Shown piece after piece: positions 12,291-23,398 of a DNA stretch of 64,000 nucleotides (within the stretch, counting starts at the first letter, position 1; the number at the start of each line of letters is the position of its first letter). The notes below the pieces were generated by a model, which had not been told where the DNA came from, did not search any database, and was given only the letters and a program-made list of their open reading frames with translations. The translations under genes were made by a program, and so were the position numbers. The stretch lies in assembly GCA_022559845.1 (NCBI GenBank), contig CM040126.1:45254458-45318457 (forward strand), given 5' to 3'. This DNA comes from Amorphophallus konjac (Eukaryota > Streptophyta > Magnoliopsida > Alismatales > Araceae).

Positions 12291-12678
12291 TGGTGGGGAT
12301 CCACGGGGCCCCTATTGAGCCAATGAGATAAGGTTCACCCCTTCCTTTTCAGGTGCAGTGCTTCCACTTGGAGTTCGGTGATCCGGCGTAGCGTCCGGCG
12401 AGTTTAGTTGCTAGCGTGCTTGAGTCGGGGTATGCCCCAAGGCTGTGTACTTTCCTTTCTTTTAGACTGTACTTTTTGGACATTGTATCTGGATTGTAAA
12501 TTGTTTAAACTATATTACATGTAATTTAATTTTTGCACTTTAAATTCTATATTTATTTTAGATTCTGATACATCTCCACAACGTCAACTTAACCCTTTTG
12601 AGCCGTGGCTCGTGAGTAGCAGGCCAAGATTCAGGTTGTACCGGTTCCTTTCTGGTGTTCGGATCTTGGGTCGTGATA

Positions 12679-13411
12679 GTAGGGATTTCACCTATATTCA
12701 TTTCAGAAGATATTCTACCTACTCAAGGTCTAGGGACATCTTAGTCAGTTTCTCCTAGGGTGAAATATTCATATTCTAATTTTCCTTTTGGCCTTTAGCA
12801 CCTAGGTAAAAAATCTTTTAAATAAAGGCAGGTCTTTTTGTCCTCCTATCTGATAAGATAATTTTGTCTTGCCTTATTCTGGTACCTCTTCTATTTGTTT
12901 GATATTATATTATAAGTTAAGGATGCAGTACTTGTCTTTGTTGGATTCCTATATGCAGGTTCTCATGTCAGAGATTCGGTGTAGTCCTGAAGAGTCCTTC
13001 TTAGAGAGTTTTGTGTAAATGCATGGAGGTCCATTTGATCTCAACCTTTTAATCACACGCGCGGTTAATGCCTGATCTAAAAGCACTTGAGCAACTAACT
13101 ACTAGTGACAATATACTATGCTTCTATAGTTGTGAGTGCCACGGAATTTTGTTTTCTCGAGGACCAAGATTACTTTCAAGGAACATGTAAGTTCACTTGT
13201 CAATCTTTCATCCTGTGAAATCAGCACTTAGTATGCCCTTATATCCCCATGTGAAGACCATTGCCTAGCTTGGTTGTTTTGTTTGATACGTTTTACTATA
13301 ATTTAGGTGTAACGTTGTCTGATACCTAGTATGCATGTATACACTAAATATGATATCATACATTTTTGTAGTAAGATATAGGACGGATTTGGTCTTATCT
13401 CCGCTCTGTTG
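12679..13411. other. Intergenic sequence, no gene seen
   Basis: AT-rich; no coding frame or repeat that I can support. Confidence 0.4.
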
Positions 13412-13689
13412 TGACAAACAAGAGATAAAGATAAGAGTCTTAGTGTAATGTCTCTGTCCCTGCGTGGGATCCCAGAGCTCCAATATATAGATGTCTTTGG
13501 CATCTAAAAATAGGTATACAGAGTTACAGAAAGAAGGGCAATAGATTATGATGTACAGCCCCAAGAATAGAAAATAAATCAGAGACAATCATGTCCCTAA
13601 ACAAGGAAATACATTATACAGAAAATATAGTATAGATTTGATGAGATTCCTTCAAAAGCTTTCTTAGTTTTGAAAGTCCGATGATACTC
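13412..13689 (-). repeat. Copia-B LTR (3' LTR, minus strand)
   Basis: On the minus strand the element reads ...TTGAGGGGGAG (polypurine tract, 13682-13697), then the LTR, ending TTGTTTGTCA at 13412. The same sequence recurs inverted at 17663-17924, about 95 percent identical by eye. The first bases after the PPT read TATCATCGG, so the exact LTR start is uncertain. Confidence 0.75.
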
Positions 13690-13693
13690 CCCC

Positions 13694-14302
13694 TCAAATT
13701 GATGCGGGAAAGTCCTGCATCATCAATTTGCCACTTAGAAACCGATGGCGATCAGAACTGAAGGCCTTCGTGAAGATGTCAGTAATCTGATCTTTGGAAG
13801 ACAAGTGTGGAAGAGAAATAAGATTGCGTTGAAGCACATCTCGAATATAGTGGCAATCTATTTCAATATGCTTGGTGCGCTCGTGATAGACTGGATTCTC
13901 AGCAATGCGAATGGCACTCATATTATCAGCATGTATCGGAGTAGGACCCATGCAAGGAAACCCCACTTCAGAAAGGAAACCACGCAACCAAGTAACTTCA
14001 GAACAAGCAGCAGACATGGCACGGTATTCGGTCTCAGTGGATGAGCGAGAAACCTTATCTTGCTTTTTGCATTTCCACGAGATCAAACTTTGGCCCAAGA
14101 AAATACACCAGCAAGTAACAGAGCACCGTGTATTAGGACAAGCAGCCCAATCAGCATCAACATATGCAGATAAAGAAATAGAAGATCTTGTGGGGTAAAA
14201 CAAACCTCGAGTAGGAGTGCCTTTGAGATATCGTATAATACGATGCACTGCTGCAAGATGAGTATGTCGAGGTTTGGTCATAAATTGGCTGACATTGTTC
14301 AC
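13694..14302 (-). pseudogene. Copia-B RNase H domain
   Basis: Last part of the Ty1/Copia polyprotein, which degrades the RNA strand during reverse transcription. Visible motifs are YVDADWAACPNTRCS (first catalytic Asp region), SSTETEYRAMSAACSE (catalytic Glu), HADNMSAIRIAENPVYHERT (Asp) and KHIEIDCHYIRD. It continues in frame with the RT part upstream; the only interruption is the TGA at 14360-14362. It ends close to the PPT, as usual in Copia. About 200 residues remain, near full length for this domain. Confidence 0.85.
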
Positions 14303-14359
14303 AGCATATGCAATGTCAGGCCGAGTAAAGCTGAGAAAAATGAGACTCCCAACAAGTTT

Positions 14360-15970
14360 TCAATAATGCGTAGGATCATCAAGTAAGTTGCCTTCCTTAA
14401 TATGGAGCTTGAGATTGACTTCCATTGGGGTGTCAATGGGGGATTTATGCTGTAACTGAGCGAGAGAAATAAGATCATCTAGGTACTTATGCTTATGTAA
14501 GTGGATGCCATGTGCTGTGTGGTGTGCCTCAACACCGAGAAAATAATGGAGACAACCAAGATCTTTCATCTGGAAAGCCCTCTGTAAGGTATCCTTAATG
14601 TGTTGGATTCCAAAATCATCATCTCCTGTCAATAGTATATCATCAACATACACAACAAGTGTGGCCACACCACGAGCAGATCGCAGGAAAAAAAGAGAGG
14701 GGTCATGCTGGCTCTGATAAAAATCAACCTGTTGAATTGTGCTACGTAGTTTTGTGAACCAGGTCCGGGGAGCTTGTTTGAGACCATAAAGGAATTTCCT
14801 TAGTCAAAAAACCAGATTGGGTGAAGACAAATGAAGTCCATGTGGTGGTTTCATAAACACTTCTTCAACTAAATCTCCATTCAAAAAAGCATTACTAACA
14901 TCCATCTGAAAAATGGGCCAAGATTTTGATGCAGCCAAAGCAATCAATAGTCGCACAGTTGTCATTTTAGCGACAGGTGCGAAGGTGTCTTGATAATCAA
15001 TGCCATATTCTTGGCGATTTCCCAAAGCCACTAATCTGGCTTTATATCTTTCCAATGACCCATCAGACTTCAATTTGACTGTGTAAACCCATTTACACCC
15101 AATGGGCTTAATACAAGGAGGACAAGACACAAGGTCCCATGTATTGGTTTTGGCCAAAGCATCCAACTCCGCTGTCATAGCTGTCCGCCAACACTCTTGT
15201 TTTACTGCTTGGGAGTAGGATTTGGGAATGGGAATGGTAGATAAAGTTGAGAGAAATGATGTCTGGGCAGAAGGTGGAGGAGAGCGATAGCGGGCAGGCG
15301 GGCGAGAAATGCGAGAAGATCGTCGAACAGGAAGAGGCGTAGGACCAGACACTGAATCAGGGACAGCAGGAAGGGAGAGAGGTTCGGCTGGACCAGCAAC
15401 CGTAGAAATAGGTAAGAGCCCATTCGTGGGGACTGTTGGTTCTGTAAGTGAACGTCGGCGCTCGTAGATCAGACCTTTCTTGAATTTGTCTGAAGATTCC
15501 ACCTCTGAAATTGTATCAAATAAAGGAATAAGGACATATGAGACTTTAGGAGACAAGAGAGGATGGTGAGAATAGAAGAAGTGGTGATCAAAGAAAATGA
15601 CATTACGGGAGACCCGAATGCGTTTCTTTTCTGGATCGTAGCAGCGAAACCCTTTTTGGTTTACGGCATAACCCAAAAATACACACCGAACGGCCTGAGC
15701 TGAAAGCTTATGACGTTCAAGAGAGGGTAGGTGAACAAAACAAATACAGCCAAAGGGATGGAGCTTGTTGTAATTGGGCTGCTCGTCAAAAAGTTTAAAA
15801 TAGGGACTGATGTTTCCCAATTTTGCCAAAATCTGACGATTGATGAGAAACACAGCAGTGCGTACAGCCTCATCCCAAAAAGTGGGAGGCACCGTAGCAT
15901 CAAGAAGAATAGTGCGGGTGACCTCAAGGATATGTCTATTTTTACGTTCAGCAATTTCATTCTACTGTGG
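14360..15970 (-). pseudogene. Copia-B integrase C-terminus and reverse transcriptase
   Basis: From the right: the end of the integrase core ([18 protein letters not shown]), the [15 protein letters not shown] domain, a low-complexity linker, then the Copia RT ([73 protein letters not shown]). The catalytic YVDD box lies in VVYVDDILLTGDDD near 14640. Breaks: an in-frame TGA at 14804-14806 before the conserved YGLKQAPR segment, a TGA at 14360-14362, and a frameshift near 15970 joining it to the upstream frame. The TGA codons fit CGA-to-TGA change. Confidence 0.85.
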
Positions 15971-17661
15971 GGTATGAGGGTAAGATGTAATTCCCTTTTC
16001 TTGAAGAAACAATTGAAATTATTTGACATATATTCTCCCCCCGAGTCGGAACGCAAGGTTTTGATATGTGTGCCAAATTTGGTGTTAACCATGGAGACGA
16101 AGGCTTGGAAACAAGATAAAACATCAGATTTTGCTCGTAAAAGATAGATCCAAGTGAACCGACTGAAATCATAGATAAATGTCACAAAGTATTTATAGCC
16201 GGAAGATGAGACAATAGGAGCAAAACCCCATACATCAGAATGGACAAGTTCAAAGGATGACTTAGATTCATGATTACTCAAAGGAAATGGAAGAGCCTTG
16301 CTCTTTCCTTGGCAACAACTGAAACAAGGAGGAAAGGGTCGTGGAATTTCCGAACTATGGGTAAGCAAACCATGCTTTAACATCAACAACAGTTTATTTG
16401 AATGAGGATGTCCTAGTCTACGGTGCCAAAGCAACCATTTATCTGATACAACTTCATGAGAGGCGAAAAATGCAGATGGCGCTGGAAGGATGTGATCCAC
16501 CGTAAAGAGACGTCCATGCCTTGTCCCTCTCTCGATTATCTTCCCCGATCTCAGGTCCTGGACAATACAGCCAGAAGGTGAGAAGATTACATTACAATGG
16601 TTGTCAACAAGCTGTCCAACAGAAATCAAATTAGTAGAGAGCTGGGGTACATGGAAAACATTAGAAAGGTGCACGGTTTTGGACTGAATGTTACCCATTC
16701 CCTTGATAGGAAGACTATTCCCATCAGCCATGCAAACTCCAGATTGTCCGCAGTAAGGAGAAAGAGAGGAAAATGTTTTTGAAGAAGATGTCATATGGTT
16801 GGTGGCCCCAGAATCTAAATACCAGGTCTTAGAAGATTGTGTACCTGAAATTCCCATGGCAGAAAGAGCAGACTGTATCATGGCCTGAATTGATTCAGGG
16901 GTGATCAGGTTGTTACCAATAGTGGTGACAGAAGGAGCTGAAGCTGTAGCAGTATCAACTGTGGTATGATAAACCTTTCCTTCACGGTTCTGAGGTCGTC
17001 TTCTGCATTCAGTTAAGATATGCCCTCCCTTCTTGCAGTATCTACAAAATTTCTCTTTACAGTCACGAGCAAGGTGACCATATTTTTGACATGAAAAGCA
17101 TTGCAATTGTTGCACATCTCTGATTCTAGGTTTGTCATTGTCCCGGGATAGAAATGCAAGATCTGTGGTGTTGACAACTTTTGCTTTGTCTACAGTTTCA
17201 ACTGACAAAATGCGTTGTTCTTCACGAAGAATTTCTTGAAAACACTCAGCAAGATCAGGAACTGGCTTTCTATTCATCAGATTACCCCTAACAGTTTCAA
17301 ACTCAGGTCGTAGCATCATAAGGAACTGATCCCACATATTTTTCTCTTGCAAATCTTGGACTGCCTTCAAGGCTTCTACAGGAACACTTGCATAAGTAAT
17401 ATTATTGTATTCAATCCATATATTCATGAATTCAGAATAGTACTCTTGGACAGTCTTAGTCCCTTGAGTAAACTCAGCAATTTCAAGACCAAGATTATAT
17501 TTCCTAGATGCATTATCTTGCTGATAGGTTTTTTTCAGAAAGTGCCACATGTTAGCAGCAGTGGTATGTGACCTCAAATTTATGCCAATATGAGGCTCTA
17601 CGGTGCTTATAATCCAACTCATCACTTTAGCATTATTTTTCTTCCATGCCTTTAGTGCCTT
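15971..17661 (-). pseudogene. Copia-B gag, protease and integrase N-terminus (5' truncated)
   Basis: Retroelement gag forms the RNA-packaging shell. The frame opens with AWKKNNAKVMSW, a typical Copia gag segment, so the true start is missing. Gag is followed by two zinc knuckles (CFSCQKYGHLARDC and CRYCKKGGHILTEC), the aspartic protease motif WYLDSGATNHMTS, the pre-integrase box LLWHRRLGHPHSNKL and the integrase core (HSDVWGFAP, FSRFTWIYLL, RSDSGGEY). The frame shifts near 15970, just before the PQQN-type integrase motif, where a TAG also appears. At the right the gag stops abruptly at about 17661 and joins an LTR copy in the opposite orientation. Confidence 0.85.
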
Positions 17662-17662
17662 T

Positions 17663-17924
17663 CAAAACTAAGAAAGCTTTTGAAGGAATATCACCAGATC
17701 TGCACCATATTTTCTATATATTGTATTTCCTTGTTTAGGGACATGATTGTCTCTGATTTATTTTCTATTCTTGGGGCTGTACAGCATAATCTATTGCCCT
17801 TCTTTCTGTAACTCTGTATACCTATTTTTAGATGCCAAAGACATCTATATATTGGAGCTCTGGGATCCCACGCAGGGACAGAGACATTACACCTAAGACT
17901 CTTATCTTTCTCTCTTGTTTGTCA
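17663..17924 (+). repeat. Inverted copy of the Copia-B LTR
   Basis: Reverse complement of 13412-13680. It lies in plus orientation directly against the 5'-truncated gag of the minus-strand element and is followed by a PBS, so it is a 5' LTR facing outward. The junction shares the short word TTGAAAG with the other LTR edge. Confidence 0.8.
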
Positions 17925-17936
17925 TGGTATCAGAGC
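17925..17936 (+). promoter_or_regulatory. Primer-binding site, tRNA-iMet type
   Basis: TGGTATCAGAGC immediately follows the LTR end GTCA. This is the standard primer site of plant Copia elements, complementary to the 3' end of initiator tRNA-Met. Confidence 0.85.
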
Positions 17937-18000
17937 ATGGTCTTGGTCCAACTCCTCTCGTCATCTCCATCCGATTAATGTCCACGGCCCATCTTGGCCG

Positions 18001-18244
18001 TGAGGGGGAGTGTTGGAATATTTGGGCATAGTCCCCCTTGGGCAATAGTCCCGTATTGATTAAATGAGTTGTGGTTCATGTACTTATGACCCTGGACCTG
18101 TGTATCTCAACACCGCGGTTTTGTGGATTCAACATGTTGTTCATCCTCTTCTTTACCTTTCTCACTTAGAGTCTAACTTGATAAAGGGAGCCAATGGCAT
18201 TGCCGTTACCCTTCATCAAGATCTTCAGGATTCTTGTACATTAA
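18001..18244 (+). mobile_element. PPT and start of an unrelated 3' LTR
   Basis: TGAGGGGGAG (18001-18010) is a polypurine tract, directly followed by TGTTGGAATATTTGGGCATA, a typical Copia LTR start. Only 64 bp separate it from the PBS at 17925, and the LTR does not match the upstream LTR. The 3' limit is not visible. Confidence 0.55.
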
Positions 18245-18475
18245 GGGCGAATTTGATAACGGAGTAGGTTAGAGGCCGGTGACTTACTCGGGGTGGCTCA
18301 CTCGACCATTAATCTTAATCGGGGTTAGTTAACTCATTCCATCTATTTTCTAGGAACGAGTTAATCTACTTTAATTCTATCCGACTCCGATTAAAAAAAA
18401 TGTTAAACAAGAAATAGTTCACCCGACTCCGAACAACTTATATTATTCGGGCTTAACCCGTTATCAAATAGGGCC
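18245..18475. mobile_element. Tourist-like MITE 1
   Basis: 231 bp. The left end GGGCGAATTTGATAACGG and the reverse complement of the right end GGCCCTATTTGATAACGG pair. TAA flanks both sides (18242-18244, 18476-18478), as for PIF/Harbinger-derived Tourist MITEs. No coding capacity. Confidence 0.8.
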
Positions 18476-18997
18476 TAAGGGTTTGGTAGCACCTGCATGT
18501 CATTATTCTTGACCTGGAAAAATAAGGTTTTATGTCCTATCCATTTACGACCCCGTGGTCTACTAACTCGAACGCTTATATCAAGCTCATGGAAATTACT
18601 TTAGTCCATATAGATCCTTTTAAAATACGAATTATGGTCATAAACCTTAGGATTTTTAGACCCTGGTGGCTACTCTACGTGTTTCCCCTCCTTAATGAAT
18701 TCATTAAGAAGGTCACCCTTTGCATTATCTGATGCAAAGGCTAGTAGGAATTAATTACTTCCAGTCAGGTTATAGGGGCGAAAATCTCTTCATAGTTTAT
18801 TTCTTTTATAGCTCCTCACTAATGTTCATGTTGTCTACCTTAAGACTCATCTGGTTCCTATAATATAGGGTGGTCAGTTGTTTTGGGAGCTAAGAATAAG
18901 GCTTGGTTTAGTCCTTTTATGTGATTTTGGCCAAGAATTCTTTGTGACTAGTTCCTTTTCCTTGTTACGCTCCTCTTATGACAAGATTGTTACCCAA
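18476..18997. other. Intergenic sequence between two MITEs
   Basis: No supported gene or repeat. Confidence 0.4.
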
Positions 18998-19161
18998 GGC
19001 CCTCTTTGTTAACCGAGCGGAGATACCGTGTTCGACCCCTCTCGGTCGAACACGATGTCCGGGTTTGATTAGTGACGTGTGTGTGAGGGAGAGTGTGACC
19101 CCCCTCATTCTCTCTCATCAGATTCGACAACCACCTGACGGTTCGATTAACAAAGAGGGTC
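18998..19161. mobile_element. Tourist-like MITE 2
   Basis: 164 bp. The left end GGCCCTCTTTGTTAACCGAG pairs with the reverse complement of the right end GACCCTCTTTGTTAATCGAA. Flanks are CAA and TAA. An inner 11-bp perfect hairpin (19027-19037 with 19044-19054, loop 6 nt) reads CGTGTTCGACC on its left arm. Confidence 0.75.
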
Positions 19162-19244
19162 TAATTGATTTTGCTGGATTTATCTTTAATTACTCACTCG
19201 GGATGATTGATCATTTCTAATGTTATGTGGAGGAAGCCTACTAA

Positions 19245-19995
19245 TCATTCGTCCCTTTTCTTGGCAGTCTTGCATCGAATTTGATCATCTAGCCTCCTTG
19301 GTTGGCAGTTATTTCCCTTTTTTTCTTCTGCCAGTTGGATCTTCCTTTTCTTTTCTTCCTGGCTACTTGCAACATCATTAGGTAAGGAGTCTTCTGGCTC
19401 CAGGTTAGAAGTATCTACTTCATGAAGTGTAACATGGGCAGATATCTCAACAATTAAATTCTTTATGTAAAACACCCTTGTTGCCCACTGATTAGAGACA
19501 TAGTCTAAGAATATACCTCCATTGGTTCTGGCACCAAACTTATTAAGATCTTTCTTGTCGTTATTATGAATCATACATAGACATCCAAACGACTTGAAGT
19601 AATCAACCTTGGGCTTCTTTCCTTTGTAGAGTTCGTAGGGTGTCTTTTTCAATACTGATCTAATCATGGCTCGGTTGATGATATAGCAGACATTGTTTAC
19701 TACCTTCGCCCAAAAACACTTGGGAAGTCTAGGCTCACTCGGCATGATTTTAGCCATTTCTATCAAGATCCTAGTTTTTCTTTCTACTACATCGTTTTGA
19801 CGAGGAGTTTTATCGTCTGAAAAGTTGTGCTTAATCCCTTCCTTTTCACAAAACTCTTTGAATCCTTGGTTTTCAAATTTGGTACCTTGATTGCTCTTTA
19901 GGTTTAGAATTTTATGTCTTCTATACTTCGGACCTACCTGCTAAACTTTATAAATTTGTTAAAAGCTTCACTTTTTTGGACCAAGAAGAATGTCT
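19245..19995 (-). pseudogene. Copia-C integrase fragment
   Basis: Minus-strand relic of a Ty1/Copia polyprotein. Visible segments include FWAKVVNNVCYIINRAMI, KTPYELYKGKKP, HNNDKKDLNKFGARTNGGIF and ATRVFYIKN, which align by eye with the same part of Copia-A (for example KTPYEMFKGKKP and HNNDKKNLDKFEPKSDPGIF). This suggests the same broad lineage. RT and RNase H are missing; the sequence is cut off near 19245. The upstream core (19800-19995) is frame-broken. Confidence 0.75.
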
Positions 19996-20278
19996 AAGTG
20001 AATATGGAGTAGTCATCTATGATGACATACCTATTTCCATTCAAGCTTGATATTCTTACAACTCCAAACAAGTCCATGTGCAATAGTTCCAGAGGCGTAG
20101 AGGTACTTATAGTATCTTTTGCCTTGAATGAAGCTTGAGTCCACTTACCTTGTTCGTAAGTCTTGCAATTTTCAAAGTGGATATAGCTTAATTCTAGCAA
20201 TCCTTTTACTAGGTTTACCTTCGTTAGCTTTTGCATGGTAGAGTGGCTGACCAAGTCTTCTGTGTCATAGATCCACAT
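19996..20278 (-). pseudogene. Copia-C pre-integrase/integrase N-terminal fragment
   Basis: Contains PLELLHMDLFGVVRISSLNG and YVIIDDYS, the first catalytic Asp region of a Copia integrase, preceded by a decayed zinc-binding segment. The frame is broken on both sides. Confidence 0.7.
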
Positions 20279-20990
20279 CTGGTTTCATTTTTGTCTTTAG
20301 ACAAATATTCATTCCTCTAACTTCATCCAGACGTAGGTCGTAGAGATTATCTTGTCTATGAGCAAAAAAATGGACATACTTTGTATCTACGATCGTGCAT
20401 TATTTTTGTGTAAATGCCACTTCAAGTCCACAGTCACAGAGTTGACTAATTCTAATTAGATTGTACTTGAGCCCTTCTACTAGCAACGCTTCTTCAATAT
20501 GTGTATGGACTTTATCTCTGATAACGCCTATTCCTAGGATCTTTCTTTTTTAACTGTCCCCAAACGTGGCATGTCCATGTTTGTCTTTGATTCTCTTGAA
20601 CAATTTTTGGTTTCCTACCATATCTATCCAGGTACCATTTAGAGTTCCTGGTGCTTAACTCGTCCGGCAAAGAAATAAAAAAAAAAAATTTAGGAACCCA
20701 AATGGATTTAATCCGTTTAGGTTTCTTCATGAAATCTGTATACAGATGCAATGGAATGAATTTTCATCTGAAGTTAGGGTTAACATCTGACCTGAGACCC
20801 TTGCCATTCATTGTAGTATACATACCTTTCTTTGTTTCAATCTGAGTGTAGGTCTTTCGTCCTTGTGATTGCTTTGGTGCAGATCTTAAAGATGCAGAGA
20901 GTGATCCACGATGCTTATAGACATATGATGCATGTCCAGACTTACCACAATGAATGCATGTATTATGCTTGACAGATTGTTGTGCAAAAG
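20279..20990 (-). pseudogene. Copia-C decayed gag/protease region
   Basis: Minus-strand translation near 20890-20970 gives a zinc-knuckle-like CIHCGKSGHASYVYKH (last Cys lost). The rest is frame-broken, with a poly(A/T) tract near 20680. No intact frame. Confidence 0.55.
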
Positions 20991-21600
20991 AAGTTGCGCA
21001 TGTTAAATATTACAAGTGCACAATACCTATTGACTAGATAGTGACAAGTACAGGTCGATCCCATGGATATTTGATTAAAATATAGAGTTTGAGAAGAATT
21101 AAAATATAACTTCTAATGAAATAAAAGATAAGGTCTTGGAATCCACCGTAACATGCGAGCACAAATAAATGTGCATTTTAAAGCCTTATATGATATAACT
21201 CAAATTAGAAATATATCAAACTTATCTTTTTAACTTAATGATTTGACTTTAGAAGTACGATTTAAGATTTCAACGAAAAGATAACTTCCCTCGTTTATAA
21301 ATATAATCTAGATCAATAATTAAAATTATCAAAGCAAGTATATATCATCAAAGAAATAAATCTCAGTATGATATATCAAGTTAAGTATAATAAATTAAGA
21401 TTTAGATCAAAAACATTAATATTCAAAGAAATAATGTTGAAAATCTTACACAAATATAGACTGGATTATTTGCACAAGTATGTTATGATTTCATCCTCAA
21501 CTATAGATAATAAAATTAGTTGTCATGATTGAAAAATAAATGGATCGTAGCTCAATCTCATTAAATGAAATAAACTTACAATCTATATTATATATTATAA
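20991..21600. other. AT-rich sequence, possible old LTR edge
   Basis: The words AAGTGCACAATACC and AAGTACAGGTCGATCCCATGG at 21015-21070 resemble terminal DNA of some plant LTR elements; I cannot define an element. No gene. Confidence 0.3.
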
Positions 21601-22180
21601 GAGAATTGTCCAGTTTTTTTCTTTCGATTTAGTTATGTATCTATTTCGGTCTTACTTTTTTCCTCATGTTCAATTATGTGTCTCCTTTATATGGTTTTTT
21701 CCCTCCAGTTCAATTATGCTATATACTATAAAAGAATTGTCCAATTTTTTCCTTCGATTTAATTATGTGCCTCTTTTGGTCCAATTTTTTTTCCTTTGGT
21801 TCAATTATGCGTCTCTTTTGTCTATTTTTTTTTGTTCGGCTCAGTTATGTGTCTCTTCCAATTCTACAATAATATAATAAAGAATTAGACTCTTATATTA
21901 TAAGATAATTGTCTGATTTTTTTTCCTCCGGGACAATTATGTGTCTCTTTTAATCTGATTTTTTCCCTCTGACTCAGTTATGTGTCTCCGATTTTTTCCC
22001 CACCAATTCAGTTATGCTATATATTATAAAAGAATTGTCCGGTTTCTCCCCTCAGTTTAGTTATGCGTTTCTTTTGGTCTGATTTTTTTACTCTGATTCA
22101 GCTATGTGTCTCTTTTGTCCAGATTTTTTTTCCTCTGATTCAATTATGTGTCTCTTCCAGTTCTATAATAGTACAATAAG
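21600..22180 (+). repeat. Degenerate higher-order tandem array
   Basis: Two nested motifs: ATATTATAAAAGAATTGTCC (starts near 21590, 21720, 21891 and 22018) and a shorter TTCAATTATGTGTCTCTTTT unit reiterated between them, at roughly 40-60 bp spacing. The copies are diverged. Confidence 0.7.
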
Positions 22181-22878
22181 AAACTACACTCTTTATGTTT
22201 AGCACTCTCACAGGTGGAACCGCATCTCGAGAGTTCTGTATCTATCTAAGAGGCCAACCAATATCTCATCAGGTTACAATAATGGATAAATGTTTGGAAT
22301 AGAAAATACAACTCCACATATTTCATCACCTTTGTGAGACATAGAGTCTGACTTGTGAAGGAAAATTGCACGTCGATCACCAGAGCTGCTAGCAACCTAA
22401 TACTCTGTTATATAATTTTTCAAGTCATTTTTCTCTTCCAAATTATTGAGCCGTTTACATCTCATTATATATTCGCATTGGAGGTAGTCATATTTCTTAG
22501 TTGTGTACGTTGACTTTTATAAGTTTGATTCATAGAACTTTAGTCAAATGATTCTTAATTTGTTTTATTTTTCTAGATGTCATTGACCTTAAATATTAAC
22601 CAGAACTAAGATTTATGTATTTTTAAAGGTAGTGGTAGGAATACTTTTGGTGAGGATACCAGAGCACGAGTACGGCCCGACTCAGCGAGTCGTCGGTACC
22701 GGACCCGTAGCACGACTCGGTCGACATCGACATCGACACCGTTGTGGCTGGGCGACAGTATGGAGTCCATACCTGAGTGTTGATATTTTCATTATGTTTA
22801 TTATGAGTGTATTGATGTGTATTTATTTGAGTATTTATGCGTGTAATGGGTCAAGGTTGTAAAATGGGTTACACTTCA
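22181..22878. other. Intergenic sequence, no gene seen
   Basis: Contains a short GTCGACATCGACATCGACACC reiteration near 22717. No gene supported. Confidence 0.35.
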
Positions 22879-23380
22879 TGTAAGGAACCCAATTTCCAAA
22901 TTGGGCCTTCGAACTTTTAGGAGCCCAATTGGGCCTCTCTCTCCCTTGTGGGCTTCTACACATGTGGGCCCAAAAGGCTGGTCCAAGGCCCAACATGGGC
23001 TTCTAGAAGACTTGGATCATTAGACCAAGGAGACAAAGGTAGAGGATGCCCCCTCATTGTCCCCCATGCTTGTCTCCCACCTACCCTTGACCAATGTTAG
23101 TGGATGTCCTTTGGAGTTAGTGGATGTCCTTTGGTGTTAGTGGATGTCATTGGGTCTAGATCTAGGGTTTTCATATTTATAGTCTCTTGCTGTATTTTGT
23201 GTGGAACTAATGAGAAAATTTGAAGAGAATATTGCTTGGTGCACACCCCCCCTCTCCTCTTGAGTTCTTGAGTGTTCTTCCTCTTCCCATCTCCAATCCC
23301 CTCTAGATCTGCTCCCAAATCTTCTACCTCCCTCAAATCTCTTCCTCTTCCCTTCTTCCTCTATCTATTGTGAACGTTCA

Positions 23381-23398
23381 CCGCCGCCGCCGCCGCCG
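23381..23398 (+). repeat. (CCG)n microsatellite
   Basis: Six CCG units. Confidence 0.95.

Larger units (their letters stand above)
9969..12678 (+). mobile_element. Ty3/Gypsy solo LTR
   Basis: Starts TGTAACGACTTGAATTTT and ends GGGTCGTGATA, the form of many plant Gypsy LTRs (TGTAACGACCYG ... GGTCGTGACA, here with CA changed to TA). The flanks GTAGA (9964-9968) and GTAGG (12679-12683) match at 4 of 5, a target duplication. At 2.7 kb with no internal region, this is a solo LTR, the usual product of recombination between two LTRs. It carries a TATA box, a pyrimidine-rich leader and a second group of GGTCGACCG palindromes. Short open frames inside have no domains. Confidence 0.8.

Noticed and set aside
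17925..17936. TGGTATCAGAGC sites (also 45731 and 63586) as tRNA gene fragments
   Set aside because: Only the primer-binding 12-13 nt match tRNA-iMet; no cloverleaf nearby, and each lies at an LTR edge.
22639..22760. GATACCAGAGCACGAG near 22655 as a PBS
   Set aside because: It lacks TGGTATCAGAGC and no LTR edge is visible beside it.
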